Shown here one piece after another: positions 32,110 to 32,375 of a DNA stretch of 32,375 nt. The DNA comes from a virus. The stretch is taken from the IMG/VR virus record IMGVR_UViG_3300030109_003296, positions 8,663 through 41,037 of that record, one strand, 5' to 3'. The notes under the pieces are model-generated. The model was not told the DNA's origin and searched no databases. It saw nothing but the letters and a program-made list of their open reading frames with translations. The translations under genes and the position numbers were made by a program. Numbering within the stretch: the first letter of the stretch is position 1; every line of letters begins with the position of its first letter.

Positions 32110-32375
32110 ATGGCTTATTTAAATGGAAACATACCTGTAGAGTATGCACAAATTAGGAGGGAATATTTATATGATCTTAAAAAACATCACGGAGAAGTCG
32201 AGGACTGCATTATATTTGGCGTTACATGTATCACTGGGCGTGCTTTATTATTTCATGCAATCATGGAGAACGGTGCAATCTTTTATCGCCTCCCAATTAC
32301 AGCGTTTATTCAACGTGGATTCAAAGTCACTGACGTCCCAAGGAGAAGACTTGATGAACTTCAGCTCTGGAACTC
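32110..32375 (+). CDS. Phage protein of unknown function, 3' end cut by window edge
   Basis: The reading frame starts at an ATG with a GAGGA ribosome site seven bases upstream, nine bases after the polymerase stop, and remains open to the end of the window (88 full codons). It begins MAYLNGNIPVEYAQIRREYL, followed by DLKKHHGEVEDCIIFGVTCI, GRALLFHAIMENGAIFYRLP and ITAFIQRGF. Mixed alpha/beta, no signal peptide. I recall similar proteins next to polymerase genes in marine phages, always without known function. Position suggests a late member of the replication operon. Confidence 0.8.
   Translation, partial: MAYLNGNIPVEYAQIRREYLYDLKKHHGEVEDCIIFGVTCITGRALLFHAIMENGAIFYRLPITAFIQRGFKVTDVPRRRLDELQLWN

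Overview
The window is a gene-dense, AT-rich stretch of a tailed-phage genome. Nearly every gene is on the + strand and most junctions overlap by 1 to 26 bases. The content fits a marine podovirus-like phage of an AT-rich bacterium such as the SAR11/pelagiphage type. It has a P22 gp10-like packaged-DNA stabilisation protein, a row of large glycine- or alanine-rich putative ejection proteins, family-A DNA polymerase, 2OG-Fe(II) oxygenases, and beta-propeller fibre proteins. The host is inferred from gene style, not shown. No terminase, portal, major capsid protein, integrase, tRNA or RNA polymerase is visible; packaging and head genes presumably lie outside the window. Both end genes are cut by the window edges.

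Layout. (1) 1-7119, adhesion module: the C-terminal part of a tail fibre, then three paralogous kelch-like proteins (1212-3056, 3061-4851, 5212-7119), with a small 99-residue gene between the second and third. Each paralogue has an N-terminal adaptor and twelve repeats arranged as 6+6, which suggests two six-bladed propellers in tandem. (2) 7151-11042, modification cassette: a coiled-coil protein, a PAPS-type sulfotransferase, and four consecutive proteins with 2OG-Fe(II) dioxygenase-type His/Asp/His motifs, linked by start/stop overlaps and preceded by a good sigma70-like promoter. (3) 11057-22455, virion interior: a gp10-like protein with two apparent inserted domains, then small and large structural proteins ending in a 1422-residue putative DNA-ejection protein. 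Two genes of 54 and 56 codons sit in this run. (4) 22458-23152, lysis: an XhlA/holin-like membrane protein and an M15 peptidase endolysin. (5) 23149-24579: the only minus-strand gene, an SNF2-type helicase, convergent with the endolysin. (6) 24580-24783: the main non-coding gap, with the best promoter in the window and possible RNA structure. (7) 24784-32375, replication: three small or medium proteins of uncertain function (one a possible ssDNA-binding protein), a hairpin, an archaeo-eukaryotic-type (TOTE-family) primase, a UvrD-like SF1 helicase, a DUF3310 protein, DNA polymerase A with Leu at the position equivalent to E. coli Pol I Phe762, and a truncated conserved phage protein.

How it may work together: regions 1 and 2 would build and perhaps chemically modify the receptor-binding apparatus. 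Region 3 would close the head and deliver DNA. Region 4 lyses the cell. Regions 5 and 7 replicate the genome with an unusual enzyme set: AEP primase, PolA, SF1 and SNF2 helicases, and no visible DnaB or DnaG. The most interesting idea is that the sulfotransferase and oxygenases act on the adjacent propeller repeats. Their conserved Glu-Glu-Tyr-Asn/Asp-Gly motif resembles a tyrosine-sulfation context. This is inference only.
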